Assembly (NCBI RefSeq): GCF_000733295.1
Contig: NZ_JPMI01000305.1
Location: forward strand, 1 to 63,144
Direction: 5' to 3'
Length of the DNA: 63,144 nucleotides
DNA from: Archangium violaceum Cb vi76
GTDB taxonomy: Bacteria; Myxococcota; Myxococcia; Myxococcales; Myxococcaceae
Shown: positions 33,157 to 43,686 of the stretch, one piece after another
Numbering within the stretch: position 1 is the stretch's first letter
How the letters are laid out: each line of letters opens with the position of its first letter
The notes under the pieces: generated by a model
What the model was told of the DNA's origin: nothing
What the model saw: only the letters and a program-made list of their open reading frames with translations
The model's database searches: none
Program-made: the position numbers and the translations under genes

Positions 33157-33894
33157 CTAGCGACGACGCCGCCCGCCACCGCCGCCCCCGCCACCCCGGC
33201 GCTTGCCACCGCCGCGGGAGGCCTGGGCCTCGCCCGGGCGGGTGAGCCGGGGCAGCTCGCCGGCCATGACGGGGTAGAAGTCCCCGGCCAGCAGCGCGGC
33301 CACGAGCTGCTCCTGCGTCTGCACGGGCTTCTTGAAGAAGGTGGCGCCATAGCCCACCTCGTCCAGGGAGCTCCGGGCGTCACTGCCACCGGTGCACGGC
33401 AGCTTGAGGACCTCGGCGGCCTCCACGGCGAGGTCATTGGCCGTCTGCTTCACGCGGGCGTTGTAGCCCTCCACGGCGCACAGCACGCCGCCGAGCGAGC
33501 GGACGTAGTCCATGGCGGGGTTGGGCGAGTCCCGGTCAAAGGGCCGGGCGGCCACGATGGCGGCGCCGAGCGAGCGCACCTTGGGAAGGCACTCGGCGGC
33601 GCTCCAGGGCTTCTCGCGGTTGCTGCCCCACATCTGCACCGGCTCGGGGGCGCGCTCGGGCTTCGGGAAGAAGCAGAGGTACTGGCCCCGGTCGGTGACG
33701 AGCTCGAGGCCGACGAAGACCTTCACCTTGGATTTGGCGCCGATCTCGAAGAGCTCGTCACAACCGTCCTGGGTGTTGGTCTCGGTGAAGGCCACGCCGT
33801 CCAGACCGAACAGCGCGGCACGATCCAGGACCGCGCGCGGATCCAGGTCGCAACCCTTGGAAAGGTAGGAATGCGCGTGCAGATCGATGAGCAT
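33157..33894 (-). CDS. PHP-domain phosphoesterase-like protein
   Basis: This is a 245-residue protein with the N-terminal PHP signature LIDLHAHSYLSKGCDLDPRAVLDRA. Further metal-ligand motifs follow: GVAFTETN, GLELVTD, and a distal GGSDARSS. PHP proteins are metal-dependent phosphoesterases, often acting on nucleotides or small phosphates. The C-terminal 25 residues are an unusual Gly/Arg tail (GGGKRRGGGGGGGGRRRR), which could bind nucleic acid or acidic surfaces. It is convergent with the lipoprotein gene. Confidence 0.85.
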   Translation of the reverse strand: MLIDLHAHSYLSKGCDLDPRAVLDRAALFGLDGVAFTETNTQDGCDELFEIGAKSKVKVFVGLELVTDRGQYLCFFPKPERAPEPVQMWGSNREKPWSAAECLPKVRSLGAAIVAARPFDRDSPNPAMDYVRSLGGVLCAVEGYNARVKQTANDLAVEAAEVLKLPCTGGSDARSSLDEVGYGATFFKKPVQTQEQLVAALLAGDFYPVMAGELPRLTRPGEAQASRGGGKRRGGGGGGGGRRRR

Positions 33895-33962
33895 GGGCGC
33901 CGGTCCCTAGCAGGCTCCCGTGGGAGCTGTCGAGTCTCGGCGCACCCGGCCCCGCCGGAAAA

Positions 33963-34244
33963 TCAGGCGAAGGCGTAGCCCTGGAGCCCGGTGGGCTTGG
34001 ACTGGCCGTTCTTCTCCTCGTGGGTGCGGATGAGGTAGCCCATCAGCATGAGGGAGGAGGTGTTCTCCAGCACCCGGGAGGGGTCCTTGGAGATGAGGTT
34101 GGCGCTGTAGTTGAGGAAGAACTGGGCGAGGTCCTCGCCTGCCTCCTTGACGATCAGCGCGTTGAGCGCGGCGGGATCCATGGTCCGGATCTCATTGATG
34201 AAGTCCACCGCCAGGTCCTTCTTCGTCTTGACGTCCACGGCCAT
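33963..34244 (-). CDS. Small conserved-looking helical protein
   Basis: This is a 93-residue soluble protein starting at an ATG preceded by a purine-rich GAAGGGG site. It is mostly helical (DLAVDFINEIRTMDPAALNALI, EDLAQFFLNYSANLI, SSLMLMGYLIRTHEEK). No domain is recognised. It stands 68 bp upstream of the PHP gene on the same strand and could share its transcript. Confidence 0.65.
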   Translation of the reverse strand: MAVDVKTKKDLAVDFINEIRTMDPAALNALIVKEAGEDLAQFFLNYSANLISKDPSRVLENTSSLMLMGYLIRTHEEKNGQSKPTGLQGYAFA

Positions 34245-34373
34245 CCCCCTTCGCCCAACCCCTTGCCGAGGGCCCGTCCCCCGGGCTTTCAGATCCAGCG
34301 ACCCAGGGAATCTAGGCATGGGGCCCCCGGCGGGAAGCCCCTGCCTACATGAGGCCCCTACAGGTAAGGTTTT

Positions 34374-34401
34374 TTGACACCTGCGAATAGCGCGAGATAA
34401 C
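34374..34401 (+). promoter_or_regulatory. Sigma-70-type promoter candidate
   Basis: TTGACA (34374-34379) and GATAAC (34396-34401) are separated by 16 bp, in a locally AT-rich stretch 50 bp before a small ORF with an AAGGAG ribosome site. The near-consensus hexamers suggest a strong constitutive promoter. Confidence 0.6.
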
Positions 34402-34452
34402 CTTCCTCACACTCAGTACCAGTACAAAACACAGCGCAAGGAGTGGAAGGCG

Positions 34453-34644
34453 ATGTTCACGGGCGTGAAGGTGTTCTCCGCGACGAAGGCGAAGGAGCGA
34501 GAGGAACTGGGTGAGAACGTCACCCGCTGGATCAAGAGCAACTCGGATCTGGAGATCGTGGACCGGGTGGTGGCCCAGTCGAGCGACAACGAGTTCCACT
34601 GCTACACGCTGGTGCTGTTCTACAAGCACAAGTCGCAGCCGTAG
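34453..34644 (+). CDS. Small basic protein of 63 residues
   Basis: The ORF has an AAGGAG site at good spacing and a near-consensus promoter just upstream, so it is probably highly expressed. The protein (KEREELGENVTRWIKSNSDL, then CYTLVLFYKHK) predicts a beta-alpha-beta-beta layout with a single Cys. No family is recognised. Its length and simple fold resemble small dimeric ligand-binding or regulatory proteins, which is speculative. Confidence 0.72.
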   Translation: MFTGVKVFSATKAKEREELGENVTRWIKSNSDLEIVDRVVAQSSDNEFHCYTLVLFYKHKSQP

Positions 34645-34872
34645 TCGCCGCTGTAGCCGTCCCGGGCCCCATGACCGGGAGAAGTCCCCAGACCTACCCC
34701 TGAGCAAGCAGCTCGCCAGGGGCGTCCTTGCTTTACCCCTCATCGCGAACCGAGGCTGGCTCCAGGAGCTGGTGGCGACCCGCTCTCCGGGTATCAGCCC
34801 CCTCCCCCGCCGCCCGGGCGCTTCCCGAGCATCCTCTCCGTCAAGCCGGGCTGGGAGTCATGACGAGCCAGC

Positions 34873-35385
34873 TCATGCGGCGTGCGGCTCGAACGCATGC
34901 ACGAGGAACTTCATGTCTCGAGCAGGAGCGAACTCGTACACGTGGACACGATAGGAGCCAGGCTCCAGCTCCAGTTCAAGAGTGTCACCGGGGTGCTCGC
35001 CAGGAGCTCCGGCATCCATGAGAACCAGCGGAGAACTGTCGATATGGATGGCGACGGACGCCAGGGGACCTCGCAGGTGCAGGGGCAGCATGGCCGCAAC
35101 AGAGGATTCCGCGACGCTAATTGAGGGTGCGTAGACCCATCGCACCAGACAAGGCCTTCTGTTCAAACGGGAGACCGTGGTCTGGAGCGGTTCGTCGCCA
35201 AGCACGAGAATCTGGCATCCCGCCTTTTCGATGACCCCCGCGTAGCCCTCGACACCACAGGCCATCTCATAGTCGGAGGACACTCCGCACGTCCCCTGCC
35301 ATCGCGGTTGCAAGCTCTTGGGGATGAGCACCAGCGGACCTCCGGCAGAAGCAATCCACTGCATGAACTCCCCCTTCACTTTCAC
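34873..35385 (-). CDS. Imm21-like immunity protein
   Basis: This is a 170-residue protein. Its N-terminal pattern QWIASAGGPLVLIPKSL, then DYEMACGVEGYAGVIEKAG, ILVLGDEPLQTTV and VRWVYA follows the Imm21 immunity family seen in polymorphic toxin clusters. The C-terminal part (ELEPGSYRVHVYEF) is a beta-rich segment. The GTG start overlaps the stop of the RraB-type immunity gene by 4 bp, so it is the third gene of the SitA-like operon. Its cognate toxin is not the URI nuclease in any known pairing, so it is probably an extra immunity gene captured by the island. Confidence 0.7.
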   Translation of the reverse strand: MKVKGEFMQWIASAGGPLVLIPKSLQPRWQGTCGVSSDYEMACGVEGYAGVIEKAGCQILVLGDEPLQTTVSRLNRRPCLVRWVYAPSISVAESSVAAMLPLHLRGPLASVAIHIDSSPLVLMDAGAPGEHPGDTLELELEPGSYRVHVYEFAPARDMKFLVHAFEPHAA

Positions 35386-36191
35386 GGAGACGACTCCGTG
35401 CGGGGAGCCACCTCGACTTCGTGACCGTCGTACTCCCCTGAATGCTCTTGCGCGAGGCGCTCCAGGGTCTCACGCACGGAGTCCAGGTCCGGTGTATCCG
35501 GGCCCACCGTGTGCCCGGCCAGCACGAGCCAGTTCTTCCCCTCGGCGCTCTTGCGGCGCTCTACCGTGAAGCCCTGCACGGAGAGCTGGTCCGCCACCAC
35601 CTTGCTGGCCTTGGCCGTCGGGAAGTACAGGAAGTGCCGGACGCGCTGCGGCGCCGAATCATCCACGGGCTTCGGTGACTCCGGCGTGGGGGCCGGTGCT
35701 TGCCGTGCTGGGGGGATGCCAATGTCGTGCTCGGGCCGCCATTCCTTCTCCAAGGCGGACACCAGGGAGTCATGAAGAAAGATGGAGAAGATGGGCAGGT
35801 AGCGCTGCTCCTCGCTGAGTTCCCGCACCAGCGTCTCCTTCGTCCCCTCGCAGATGCGCCAGGCCAGGACCCTGCCCTCCCGGCTCCTTGCTCCGGCCCA
35901 CCGGTATACGGCCGGGAACGCCTGGTCGGGAGACACCGGATGGTGGGCAACGATTTCGACGAGTCCTTGGGAAACAGCCGGTCGCACCGGATAGAAGGCG
36001 AAGAACGCCTTCGGATGGTTGACCAGGTCCGTGAAGTCCACAGGGCGCGTGTCGAAGAAGCCCGGCAGCACGCGGATGACCTCGAAGTAGGGCCTATAGG
36101 TGAAGTAGGTGTGATGGATATAGGCCAGCCCCCTGGGTGTGCTGACCTCCAGGACATCTCCAATGCGGGCCCGTTTGCGGCGCTTCGCCAT
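35382..36191 (-). CDS. Immunity protein with RraB-like C-terminal domain
   Basis: This is a 269-residue protein starting 1 bp after the toxin stop, the position of a SitI-type immunity gene. The N-terminal domain (GDVLEVSTPRGLAYIHHTYF, RVLPGFFDTRPVDFTDLV) resembles an Imm26-like fold, and a Pro-rich linker follows. The C-terminal 85 residues end in LERLAQEHSGEYDGHEVEV, close to the GEYDGWE ending of RraB, the ribonuclease E inhibitor. A nuclease-inhibitor fold facing a nuclease toxin is coherent. It should act in the cytoplasm by binding the toxin tip. Function is inferred from position and fold. Confidence 0.8.
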   Translation of the reverse strand: MAKRRKRARIGDVLEVSTPRGLAYIHHTYFTYRPYFEVIRVLPGFFDTRPVDFTDLVNHPKAFFAFYPVRPAVSQGLVEIVAHHPVSPDQAFPAVYRWAGARSREGRVLAWRICEGTKETLVRELSEEQRYLPIFSIFLHDSLVSALEKEWRPEHDIGIPPARQAPAPTPESPKPVDDSAPQRVRHFLYFPTAKASKVVADQLSVQGFTVERRKSAEGKNWLVLAGHTVGPDTPDLDSVRETLERLAQEHSGEYDGHEVEVAPRTESSP

Positions 36192-36192
36192 G

Positions 36193-37515
36193 TCACTTCC
36201 CTGTGTAGCCGATGGATTCGAGAAGCTCCAATCCTCGACGGAGCGCCTCGGCGTATTTCGGATTGGAACGGGCGATGCTGTTGATGCGGTTCATCAGCGT
36301 CCCTCCGTTCTTGCCGAGGCCATGAATTTCAATCAACGCCTGCTCAACAGCTCGTGCATCCTCTCTCGATAGATTCTTCATGAATTCTTCAATGCGGATG
36401 CCCTTTTGCCTGAGCTGCTCAGCGCCGCGCCTGGCGATGTCATCGGTGATGCCTGCATATTGGACATCTCCAGTGACTTCATTCTTGGAAATGTAAACGG
36501 ACGTCGTTCCGGAAGAAGTGCCCCCACCGCCCGGACCCTGGGCCGACATGGCCACCGCCCCCGGCGCCAGGGCGAGGGTGAAGCTCCCCTCCGCGGACAC
36601 GGCCACGGACCGCACCTCGCCCACGGCGGCCCACTGGAAGCCCGCCTGGGACTCCGCCAGCACCGCCGCCCGCGAGGCCCCCGGCAATCCCGGCCCCTTC
36701 ACCGCCAGCACCGCCGTGTTCCCGATCGCCGCCGTTGTCAGGAGGAGGAAGACGCGCGCCGAGTTCTTCCCCATCACCCGGCCGAACCGCTCGCCCGCCG
36801 CGCGCAGCTCGGCGAAGGTGGTGGCCCGGTCCGCCTCCGCCACCAGCAGCCTCCAGCCCTGGATGAGGCTCCAGACAGTGTCCACGCCCAGGTAGGCGAT
36901 GAGTCCGGCCGTCAGGCTGGCAGCCAGGCCCTTGCTCGCTGGCTCGGGAATCGACCAGAGCATCAGGTACATGGCCATGGCGGACACGAGGGTGGCCCGC
37001 ACCGCCTCCGGACTGGCCATGTCCTTGAAGGCCTCCTGCGTCTCGTTCCACACCACGCCGAGCGCCAGTTCCATGGCCACGACGTACCGGCCATCCGCAT
37101 CGAGGACAGGCCCGTGCTTCAGCAGCGACAGGCAATCTCGGGAGCGCCCCTGGCGCTCACACCAACGACCGTAATCGTGCGTCAGCGCCAGGCACTCCTG
37201 GGCCGCCCGTCGCGCCGTTTCTCCCTCGGGGTCCAGCTCGAGGCGCCGCCCCGTCCACGTCAGGTACACCTCCTCGTGCCAGAGGGAGTCGAACATCAAC
37301 CGCCGAGCGTGCTGCAGGGGGTTGGCCACAGGCCGCACCTCCCGCGCCAGCTCGGCCAGGGATGCCTTGAACTCGCCCTCGCGCAACTGTACCGGCGGCT
37401 CGCCGCGCGGAGTGACGACGAGGGGCTTGCCCTCACCCGTGTCCAGGCGCACGACCCGTGAGGCCGTGCTGCACCCAACGAGCAGCACCAGCAGCAGGCC
37501 CGCCAGCGCGAGCAT
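36193..37515 (-). CDS. SitA-type lipoprotein polymorphic toxin with GIY-YIG (URI) nuclease tip
   Basis: This protein of about 440 residues has a lipobox (LLLVLLVGC, lipid Cys15) followed by RVVRLDTGEGKPLVV, a hallmark of myxobacterial SitA toxins that are exchanged between cells by TraA/B outer-membrane fusion. The middle carries the conserved helical region with hydrophobic segments (ALVSAMAMYLMLW, AASLTAGLIAYLG). The last 95 residues form a GIY-YIG-like nuclease: SVYIS, QYAGITDDIARRGAEQ, the Glu in ARAVEQALIE and the Asn in LMNRINSI. This matches URI-type toxin tips that cut DNA. Immunity genes follow directly. An in-frame ATG at 37644 would add 43 residues but spoil the lipoprotein signal. 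Confidence 0.87.
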   Translation of the reverse strand: MLALAGLLLVLLVGCSTASRVVRLDTGEGKPLVVTPRGEPPVQLREGEFKASLAELAREVRPVANPLQHARRLMFDSLWHEEVYLTWTGRRLELDPEGETARRAAQECLALTHDYGRWCERQGRSRDCLSLLKHGPVLDADGRYVVAMELALGVVWNETQEAFKDMASPEAVRATLVSAMAMYLMLWSIPEPASKGLAASLTAGLIAYLGVDTVWSLIQGWRLLVAEADRATTFAELRAAGERFGRVMGKNSARVFLLLTTAAIGNTAVLAVKGPGLPGASRAAVLAESQAGFQWAAVGEVRSVAVSAEGSFTLALAPGAVAMSAQGPGGGGTSSGTTSVYISKNEVTGDVQYAGITDDIARRGAEQLRQKGIRIEEFMKNLSREDARAVEQALIEIHGLGKNGGTLMNRINSIARSNPKYAEALRRGLELLESIGYTGK

Positions 37516-37772
37516 GATGACGCCGGGAGGCCACCGCGTGTCAGACGGACGCAGACCAAAGAACTGGATGAACAAGCCGCACCTTCTTGAGTTCGCTGAA
37601 GGGGCCGGAAGTCGAGCCTCGTGGGAGTACAGGAACGAATCCACGGCCTGTCAAACCCGCCAGCGGCACAGCCATGTGCCCCGCTCTTCTCCCACCTCCC
37701 ACCCCACTGGAAACAATCAGGTGGTCACCAGGGCCGTGAAGTCCGCCCGTGTTTCCAGCACTATCCATCGCG

Positions 37773-38093
37773 ATGAGCAATCACGACTGGCGCCCTCGAC
37801 TCACCACCATTGATGATCCCATCGCGGAGGATCACTGGTCCCACACGACGCAAGAGGGAGAAACAAAGGTCTCCAGGATTGTTGTCGGCCGTCCGCAGCC
37901 ACTCCCAGGTGAAGCGGATAGAGCCTGGTACTGCCCGCTCTCCATCGAGGGCTACCTGCCCGGCATCAAGTGCGTCATGGGGGTCGGCCCCGTTGATGCG
38001 CTCATGAACGCCATGACGCTCGTGCGGAGGTTCTTCGAGGAACACTCCGATGTCGCGCCCAGGGCGGGAGTGCCGCCCAGGCAGGAGTCCTAG
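37773..38093 (+). CDS. DUF6968-like small protein
   Basis: This is a 106-residue soluble protein. The core VSRIVVGRPQPLPG, AWYCPLSIEGYLPGIKCVMGVG, and PVDALMNAMTLVRRFFEEH follows a small family found often beside polymorphic-toxin genes. It lies on the opposite strand to the toxin, in the toxin upstream region, and overlaps the end of the Cys-rich secreted protein gene by 4 bp tail to tail. It could be another immunity or accessory gene of the island. The family call is from pattern memory and moderate. Confidence 0.6.
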   Translation: MSNHDWRPRLTTIDDPIAEDHWSHTTQEGETKVSRIVVGRPQPLPGEADRAWYCPLSIEGYLPGIKCVMGVGPVDALMNAMTLVRRFFEEHSDVAPRAGVPPRQES

Positions 38094-38377
38094 TGTCGGA
38101 TGGGAGGGCCGAACTCGGCGCGGCAGAACACCTGGCACGCGGCCTTCCCCGCGTAGATCGCCGACCAGCACAGAGCCTTTCGCTTCTTGTTGTCGTCAGG
38201 AAGGTTCCGGCAGAAGTCCTCGGCCTCGTCGATGCTCGCATTGCAGGCCTTGAGGCACTCGAAGACGTTCTTCATCTCGATGGGACCACCATCCGGCCGT
38301 TCTTCCTTCGGCTCATCGGCCAGCCCCCATGAAGGATTCAAGAGGAGTCCTGCGATCAGCACCGCTCTCCATGGCAT
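38090..38377 (-). CDS. Small secreted Cys-rich protein
   Basis: This is a 95-residue protein with a signal peptide (MPWRAVLIAGLLLNPSWGLA). The mature part of about 75 residues has six Cys in a symmetric pattern: FECLKAC, then FC, LC, and ACQVFC. This fits a disulfide-locked helical hairpin in the periplasm or outside. It lies on the same strand and upstream of the SitA-like toxin, separated by a divergent gene. A role in the toxin island is possible but not shown. The start at 38377 is the only one giving a normal signal peptide. Confidence 0.65.
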   Translation of the reverse strand: MPWRAVLIAGLLLNPSWGLADEPKEERPDGGPIEMKNVFECLKACNASIDEAEDFCRNLPDDNKKRKALCWSAIYAGKAACQVFCRAEFGPPIRH

Positions 38378-38674
38378 TGGGCGTCCACCCGTCCTCTGAT
38401 TGCTGAGAAGGCCGGACGCTGAACCGGGACCCGCCTGCCCGTCAAACCACCTGGCGTACAGCCAGGAGCCCGCCGCCCCACCACCCCGCCCTGCCCGCCC
38501 GGCACGAGTGCCGGACAGGGGAGCGGCCCATCCCACCCGGTGTGCACCGTGCGGAGCCATTCCTAACGTTGACGGGCCAACGAGCCGGACGCCTGGAGCG
38601 TCCTGAATCAACGTGTGGTGAAAAATAGCGCCAGGGCAGCGCGGCGCGGGGACCTATAGAGGCCACCTGTCTTT
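38378..38674. other. Intergenic region before glgE with a short hairpin
   Basis: This stretch of just under 300 bp between the Cys-rich protein gene and glgE has no supported gene. A palindrome with arms CCGGCAC and GTGCCGG (38499-38514) could be a regulatory or transcript-end hairpin. No near-consensus promoter for the glucan operon was found. Confidence 0.5.
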
Positions 38675-40675
38675 ATGAGCGAAAGAATCGGAAGCACGGT
38701 CATCGAGAACGTCCGCCCCCAGCTGGACGCCGGACGATGGCCCGTGAAGCGCGTCGAGGGCGAGTCCCTCACGGTCAAGGCCGACATCTTCAAGGAGGGC
38801 CATGACGTCCTGGTGGCCGTGGTGCGCTGGAGGCAATCCGCGCCCAAGGAGCAGGTGACCGAGTGGGCCGAGGTGCCCATGGTCTCCAAGGGGAACGATC
38901 TCTGGGAAGCCGAGTTCCCCCTGGCTCGCAACGGCCGCTACGAGTTCACCGTCGAGGCCTGGCCGGACCTCTTCGCCACCTGGGTCACCGAGATCAAACG
39001 CAAGGTGGACGTGGGCCGCGACGTGCGCAGCGAGCTCCTCGAGGGCGGCGCCATGCTCCGCGCCCACGCCGAGCGCGCCCAGAAGGCCGGCAGCCCCGAC
39101 GAGGCCAGACGCCTCACCGAGGCCGCCGCCCTCTTCGACAAGGGCATGAGCCCCAACGCCATCGCCGCGGCCATGGATCCGGGGCTCGCCCTCACGGCTT
39201 CCAGGTACGTGGACCGCACGCTCGCCACCCGGTACGACCGCGTGCTCGAGGTCTTCGTGGACCGCGAGCGGGCCCAGTTCAGCTCCTGGTACGAGTTCTT
39301 CCCGCGCTCGGCGCTCCGGGACGGCCGCACGCACGGCACCTTCCGGGACGCCGAGAAGTGGCTCCCCTACGTGCAGTCACTCGGCTTCGACGTCATCTAC
39401 CTGCCGCCCATCCACCCCATCGGCCGCACGGCGCGCAAGGGCAAGAACAACAGCCTCACCGCGGGCCCCGAGGACGTGGGCAGCCCCTGGGCCATCGGCG
39501 CCACCGAGGGCGGCCACAAGGCCGTGCACCCGAAGCTCGGCACGCTCGAGGACTTCCGGCGCTTCGTCCAGGCGGCCAACGCGCTGGGCATCGAGATCGC
39601 CCTGGACCTGGCGTACCAGTGCTCGCCGGACCACCCCTACGTGAAGGAGCACCCGGAGTGGTTCCTCCACCGGCCCGACGGCACCATCAAGACGGCCGAG
39701 AACCCACCCAAGCGCTACGAGGACATCGTCAACTTCGACTGGATGGGCCCGGGGCGCACCACGCTCTGGCCCGAGCTCAAGTCGGTGGTGATGCACTGGG
39801 TGGAGCAGGGCGTGCGCATCTTCCGCGTGGACAACCCGCACACCAAGCCCCTGCCCTTCTGGGCCTGGCTCATCCGCGAGGTGCACTCCGTCCGGCCCGA
39901 CATCGTCTTCCTCTCCGAGGCCTTCACCCGTCCCAAGGTGATGAAGGCCCTGGCCAAACTGGGCTTCCAGCAGTCGTACACCTACTTCACCTGGCGCAAC
40001 TTCAAGCAGGAGATGGAGGAGTACCTCACGGAGCTCACCTCGCCGCCCGTGGCCGACTTCATGCGCGGCAACCTCTGGCCCAACACGCCGGACATCCTCC
40101 CCGAGTTCCTCCAGCGCAGCGGCCCCGGGGGCTTCCGCCTGCGCGCCGCCATGGCCGCCACGCTCTCCAGCACCTGGGGCATGTACTGCGGCTACGAGCT
40201 GTGTGAGGGCACCCCCGTCAAGCCGGGCAAGGAGGAGTACCTCGACTCGGAGAAGTACGAGCTCAAGGCGTGGGACCTGGACCGGCCCGGCAACATCCGC
40301 GACTACATCGCGAGGCTCAACGCCATCCGCCGCCAGCACCGCGCCTTCCAGCTCTACTCCAACCTGCGCTTCTTCCCCTCGGACAACGAGCAGGTGATGT
40401 TCTCCCTGAAGCGCACCCCGGACGGCTCCAGCCAGGTGCTCGTGGCGGTGAGCTTCGATCCCTACCATGCCCAGGAGTCCGTGCTGCACGTGCCTCTGAA
40501 GGAGCTGGGCATCCAACCGGACGAGACGTATCAGGTCCACGAGCTGATGACGGACGAGCGCAGCCTGTGGCAGGGGCCCACCGCGCACGTGCGTCTCACT
40601 CCCGAGCAGCCCGCGGCCATCTGGGCCGTGTATCGTTTCCGCCGCAGCGAACAGGCGTTCGACTACTACGAATGA
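38675..40675 (+). CDS. glgE: Alpha-1,4-glucan:maltose-1-phosphate maltosyltransferase GlgE
   Basis: This is a 666-residue GH13 enzyme of the GlgE subfamily. The N-terminal carbohydrate-binding domain (RWPVKRVEGESLTVKADIFK) and helical insert lead to the barrel. The barrel motifs are DVIYLPPIHPIG, ALDLAYQCSPDHP, RIFRVDNPHTKP (nucleophile Asp) and IVFLSEAFTRPKVM (acid/base Glu). It transfers maltose from maltose-1-phosphate to a growing alpha-1,4-glucan in the cytoplasm. It is first in the operon, followed 15 bp later by treS. The length matches the family. Confidence 0.95.
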   Translation: MSERIGSTVIENVRPQLDAGRWPVKRVEGESLTVKADIFKEGHDVLVAVVRWRQSAPKEQVTEWAEVPMVSKGNDLWEAEFPLARNGRYEFTVEAWPDLFATWVTEIKRKVDVGRDVRSELLEGGAMLRAHAERAQKAGSPDEARRLTEAAALFDKGMSPNAIAAAMDPGLALTASRYVDRTLATRYDRVLEVFVDRERAQFSSWYEFFPRSALRDGRTHGTFRDAEKWLPYVQSLGFDVIYLPPIHPIGRTARKGKNNSLTAGPEDVGSPWAIGATEGGHKAVHPKLGTLEDFRRFVQAANALGIEIALDLAYQCSPDHPYVKEHPEWFLHRPDGTIKTAENPPKRYEDIVNFDWMGPGRTTLWPELKSVVMHWVEQGVRIFRVDNPHTKPLPFWAWLIREVHSVRPDIVFLSEAFTRPKVMKALAKLGFQQSYTYFTWRNFKQEMEEYLTELTSPPVADFMRGNLWPNTPDILPEFLQRSGPGGFRLRAAMAATLSSTWGMYCGYELCEGTPVKPGKEEYLDSEKYELKAWDLDRPGNIRDYIARLNAIRRQHRAFQLYSNLRFFPSDNEQVMFSLKRTPDGSSQVLVAVSFDPYHAQESVLHVPLKELGIQPDETYQVHELMTDERSLWQGPTAHVRLTPEQPAAIWAVYRFRRSEQAFDYYE

Positions 40676-40690
40676 CACCCCAGCGAGCTT

Positions 40691-42348
<1,658 letters not shown>

Positions 42349-42352
<4 letters not shown>

Positions 42353-43686
42353 CCGCCCCCATCGACCTGACGAAGCTGCCGGACTACCTCCGCAACCAGC
42401 GCTGGTTCGCCGGCAAGGCCTGGCCCATCAAGGCCGTGTCCGTGGTGGACCATGCCCGCGTGGAGCTGCCCGGCGGACGTGACTTCACCCTCGCCGTGGT
42501 GGAGGTCACCTATGAGCTCGGCAATCCAGACCGCTACCTGCTCCCCGTGGAGAGCAAGGACGACGGCGTCCAGGACGCGCTCGACGACGTGGAGGTGCTG
42601 CGCGGCCTCTTCAACCTCATCCGCGAGAAGCGCGTCCTCCCCAGCGCCTCGGGCAAGCTGTGTGGCGAGTGGCTGGACACCCCCGAGGGGTTGATGGCCC
42701 TGCCCTCGCCCCTGCCCGTGCGCCGGCTCCAGGTGGAGCAGAGCAACACCTCGGTGGTGGTCGCCGAGAAGGTCATCTTCAAGGTCATCCGCAAGCTGGA
42801 GGCCGGCATCAACCCCGAGTACGAGGTGGGCCGCTTCCTCGCCACGAAGACGTCCTTCCGGGCCACGCCCACGCTGCTGGGCGCGCTCCAGTCCGAGGGT
42901 CCCGCGGGCGCCACCCTCGCCGTCGTCCACCGCTACATCCCCAACGTCACCGACGGCTGGCTCTACACGCTGAAGCACTTCCGCGCCGGCCCCCGGCTGA
43001 CGGACGCCTTCATCGGCGAGCTGCGCGCGCTGGGCCAGCGGCTGGGCGAGCTGCACCATGCGCTCGCCTCCAATCCCGATGAGCCCGCCTTCTCCCCGGA
43101 GCCCATCCACGCCGAGGATCTGCAGCGCTGGAGCGCCTCCATCGTGGGGGAGATGGGCGTCACCCTCAACGAGGCCTCCCGCCAGTTCCCCGAGCTGGAG
43201 AATCGCCGCGAGGGCCTCATCGGCCACGCCACCCAGCTCGCGCAGGTGCCGCCCTCGGGGCAGAAGATCCGCATCCACGGGGATCTGCACCTCGGACAGG
43301 TGCTGCGCACCGAGGGCGACTGGCTCCTCTTCGACTTCGAGGGAGAGCCGGGACGCAGCTTCGCCCAGCGGCGCGAGAAGTACTCGCCCCTGCGGGATGT
43401 CGCGGGAATGTTGCGCTCCTTCGACTACGCGGAGGCCACGGTGGGGCTGGAGGGCCAGGCCGCGGGTGAGCGCGTGGGCCCGGCACGCAAGGCCTTTCTC
43501 GAGGGCTACCGCTCCACCACGCGCGGAGCGGCCTTCCTGCCCAGGGACGATGCGTCCTTCAATTCGATGCTTGACGCCTTCGAGCTGGAGAAGATGCTCT
43601 ACGAGGTGCGCTACGAGTTGCAGAACCGGCCGGACTGGGTGCGCATCCCCGTCCAGGCACTCATGAGGATGGAGGTTCGCAAGTGA
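42349..43686 (+). CDS. mak: Maltokinase
   Basis: This is a 445-residue ATP-dependent maltokinase (Pep2/Mak). The N-terminus [19 protein letters not shown] and the lyase-like cap are typical. The kinase core has the catalytic loop [14 protein letters not shown], then [36 protein letters not shown]. It makes maltose-1-phosphate, the GlgE donor. It overlaps treS upstream and glgB downstream by 4 bp each, showing tight translational coupling of the pathway. Confidence 0.94.

Noticed and set aside
34645-34872. A search for a small gene or RNA between the 63-residue ORF and the Imm21-like gene
   Set aside because: Nothing with a ribosome site, stable stem or coding bias was found in the 228 bp.
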